Source of the DNA: Synchiropus splendidus
Taxonomy: Eukaryota > Chordata > Actinopteri > Syngnathiformes > Callionymidae
Direction of reading: 5' to 3'
Length of the DNA: 64,000 bases
NCBI RefSeq assembly: GCF_027744825.2
Contig: NC_071334.1
Span: 56,856,937-56,920,936 of the forward strand
The notes beneath the pieces were generated by a model. That model searched no databases, was not told where the DNA came from, and saw only the letters and a list, made by a program, of their open reading frames with translations. How positions within the stretch are numbered: the stretch's first letter is position 1; every line of letters starts with the position of its first letter. The position numbers and the translations under genes were made by a program. This document shows positions 62,700 through 64,000 of this stretch, in pieces.

Positions 62700-62890
62700 G
62701 CACTGGCAGCAGCTTTTATGAATTTATATTGAATATTTCTGGCGTGGTGGATGGTCATGATTTACTCCAGCGAATAGACATAACTGTCTCAGATTACCAC
62801 AAACCTTAATCTGCATATGATGAATATCAGTGGCCTACAAGTCTCCAGTCACAGATCTGACCTAGTTTCCCTCACGTCTTGCCTTCCTTT
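62700..62890. other. candidate conserved non-coding element
   Basis: Mixed-composition, repeat-free DNA with CATGATTTACTCCAGCG, CTCAGATTACCACAAACC and AATCTGCATATGATG. No frame is open throughout. Judged on texture alone. Confidence 0.3.
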
Positions 62891-63189
62891 TTGTCCTGCC
62901 TCGGAACAGAGGACTTGAGCTGCCTAAAAGAGATTTGCTCCCACCTCAGGGATTGAAAAAAGGCAACTGGCACTTTGCTAATATTAATAAGAAGTGCCCT
63001 CATTTCCTCCTAAACAGTTGAGCATGAGTGGAATACATTACTGTCCACTCTGTTTTGTTCATTTTGTGTTCATTGATGACATGATAAGTCAGTCCAGCCA
63101 CCCTCATCTCCATGCAAAGTGATGTCAAACATTGCAGTGTATCATCCCTAAAATGATGACAGTGGAAAATGTACATTGATCTTGCCGCT

Positions 63190-63540
63190 ACTCACCCATG
63201 AGGGTTACATTTAAAACATCTGCAGTGTTGTGGGTTCAGCTGTTGGACACTTGTGCGAGAGTCATTCACAGGGCGGCTACATTCGAAGCCTTGCAGGACT
63301 GTACCATGCCAGGAATCCTGATTGGATATTTTCTGCAGCACACCTCAGTAATATATGTGTCCTTTGTGCTGTGTGAGCAATGTCTTACTGGAATTAGACC
63401 TGACAGGGTTATTTCATTTGGGTTCCATGGGTGGACTAATAATAAGGAGACCAAGATGAAATTAATAGAGAAAATTGTTTCTCCCAGATGCAGTATGCCC
63501 TTCAAGAATTTAATTAAATGCTAATATGACTTGCTTTTTT
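63190..63540. other. candidate conserved non-coding element
   Basis: Frames are open on both strands (108 aa plus, 79 aa minus) across repeat-free DNA, yet neither has a domain or codon bias, which suggests constraint not due to coding. It carries CCTGATTGGATATTTTCTGC, GACTAATAATAAGGAG, GAAATTAATAGAG and TTTAATTAAATGCTAATATG. An exon cannot be excluded, but no convincing splice-site pair frames one. Confidence 0.35.
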
Positions 63541-63786
63541 CTCTCTGGAGTGACAAAAATCCATGAAATGTGTTGCATTACTTCCAAACCTTGTGTTTCA
63601 TGGGAGCGTTTTTTTTCCCCCTTACATATTATGATGTGATAACAGGCTGAGTCAGAAAAAAGAAAAAGGTTTCATGAAGCAATAAAGGCTCCTTCAAATG
63701 GGGGCAACATTATTTAAAGCATGCATATCAGACAAATTGTCTTCTAGAATGAATGTGTACACAAGGAGTCTGTGGAAATGGTGGAG

Positions 63787-63855
63787 CATCAGTCAACACC
63801 CTTACTAGCTACAGCTTTATATATAAGCTGTAGCTAGTAAGGGTGTTGACTGATG
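63787..63855. repeat. perfect palindrome, 31-bp arms, 7-nt TATATAT loop
   Basis: The left arm starts CATCAGTCAACACCC and ends CTACAGCTT; its exact complement follows after TATATAT and ends GTTGACTGATG. No mismatch exists in 31 bp. The structure would extrude a stable cruciform or form an RNA hairpin. The absence of decay implies a recent origin. Confidence 0.97.
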
Positions 63856-63878
63856 TTATATATATATATATATATATA
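63856..63878. repeat. (TA)n run beside palindrome
   Basis: A pure TA run starts one or two bases after the palindrome's right arm. Confidence 0.95.
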
Positions 63879-64000
63879 CTTCTACATATTCATAGTCTCA
63901 TATTTGAGGAATCGCCAGCAATTTCTGCCCTTTTATGTGGCATGAAAAACTGCTAAGAAATGAGACAACACCCAGACAGGTCCAAACATTTTGGCTCAGT

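Overview
The window reads as nuclear DNA of a ray-finned fish, most likely a percomorph teleost. There is no dense ORF packing, no operon, no ribosome-binding-site pattern, and no rRNA, CRISPR or prokaryotic feature. It is AT-rich and littered with long (TA)n arrays, and its recognisable insertions are typical of fish genomes: hAT MITEs with 8-bp target-site duplications (TSDs), Ty3/Gypsy LTRs, a tRNA-headed SINE, a Tigger-like DNA transposon and a GTGGGGAC-type interspersed repeat. No complete protein-coding gene can be supported. Every long open frame I inspected is broken, lies in low-complexity DNA, or shows no codon structure or recognisable family.

Layout. About 1-13 kb: non-genic DNA with three MITE-like fragments, (TA)n and (CT)n arrays, and an LTR-like element at 9067-9673. 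About 13-18 kb: a clean hAT MITE (13033-13478, 8-bp TSD), one isolated candidate coding exon (15058-15158) and a giant A/TA/T snap-back tract (15434-15546). About 18-25 kb: a strong candidate conserved non-coding element (18560-18790), two LTR copies of one family (19667-20225 and 22049-22729, the latter with a perfect 5-bp TSD) and a diverged duplicated block (20270-20521 and 23297-23535), one copy of which took a hAT insertion. About 24-29 kb: a segment (24701-25180) whose pieces recur beside or inside (TA)n arrays at 26671-26830 and 28530-28629, the last about 99% identical. About 29-45 kb: a very short solo LTR (29682-29853), SINE fragments, a Tigger-like element (32768-33460) and candidate conserved elements. 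About 45-50 kb: the C-terminal dimerisation segment of a hAT transposase cut by a solo LTR (45930-46639), and a near-complete SINE (49761-50113). About 53-64 kb: another LTR copy, an interrupted MITE, a long inverted repeat (58813-59534), a decayed Gypsy pol gene on the minus strand (60552-61870), further candidate conserved elements, and a perfect 31-bp-arm palindrome (63787-63855).

How the parts relate. The best interpretation is a large intron or intergenic desert of a developmental locus. Blocks of GC-balanced, homeodomain/TCF/FOX/octamer-motif-rich DNA that look constrained sit among transposon debris. The single candidate exon has a textbook pyrimidine tract and acceptor and GC-rich third positions, so the window may lie inside a long gene, but one 101-nt exon cannot name it. 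Family assignments rest on terminal motifs, TSDs, internal cross-matches within the window and remembered family hallmarks. No database search was possible. I did not find a convincing new biological system. The most unusual signals are the fragment cassettes at (TA)n arrays and the fold-back structures.
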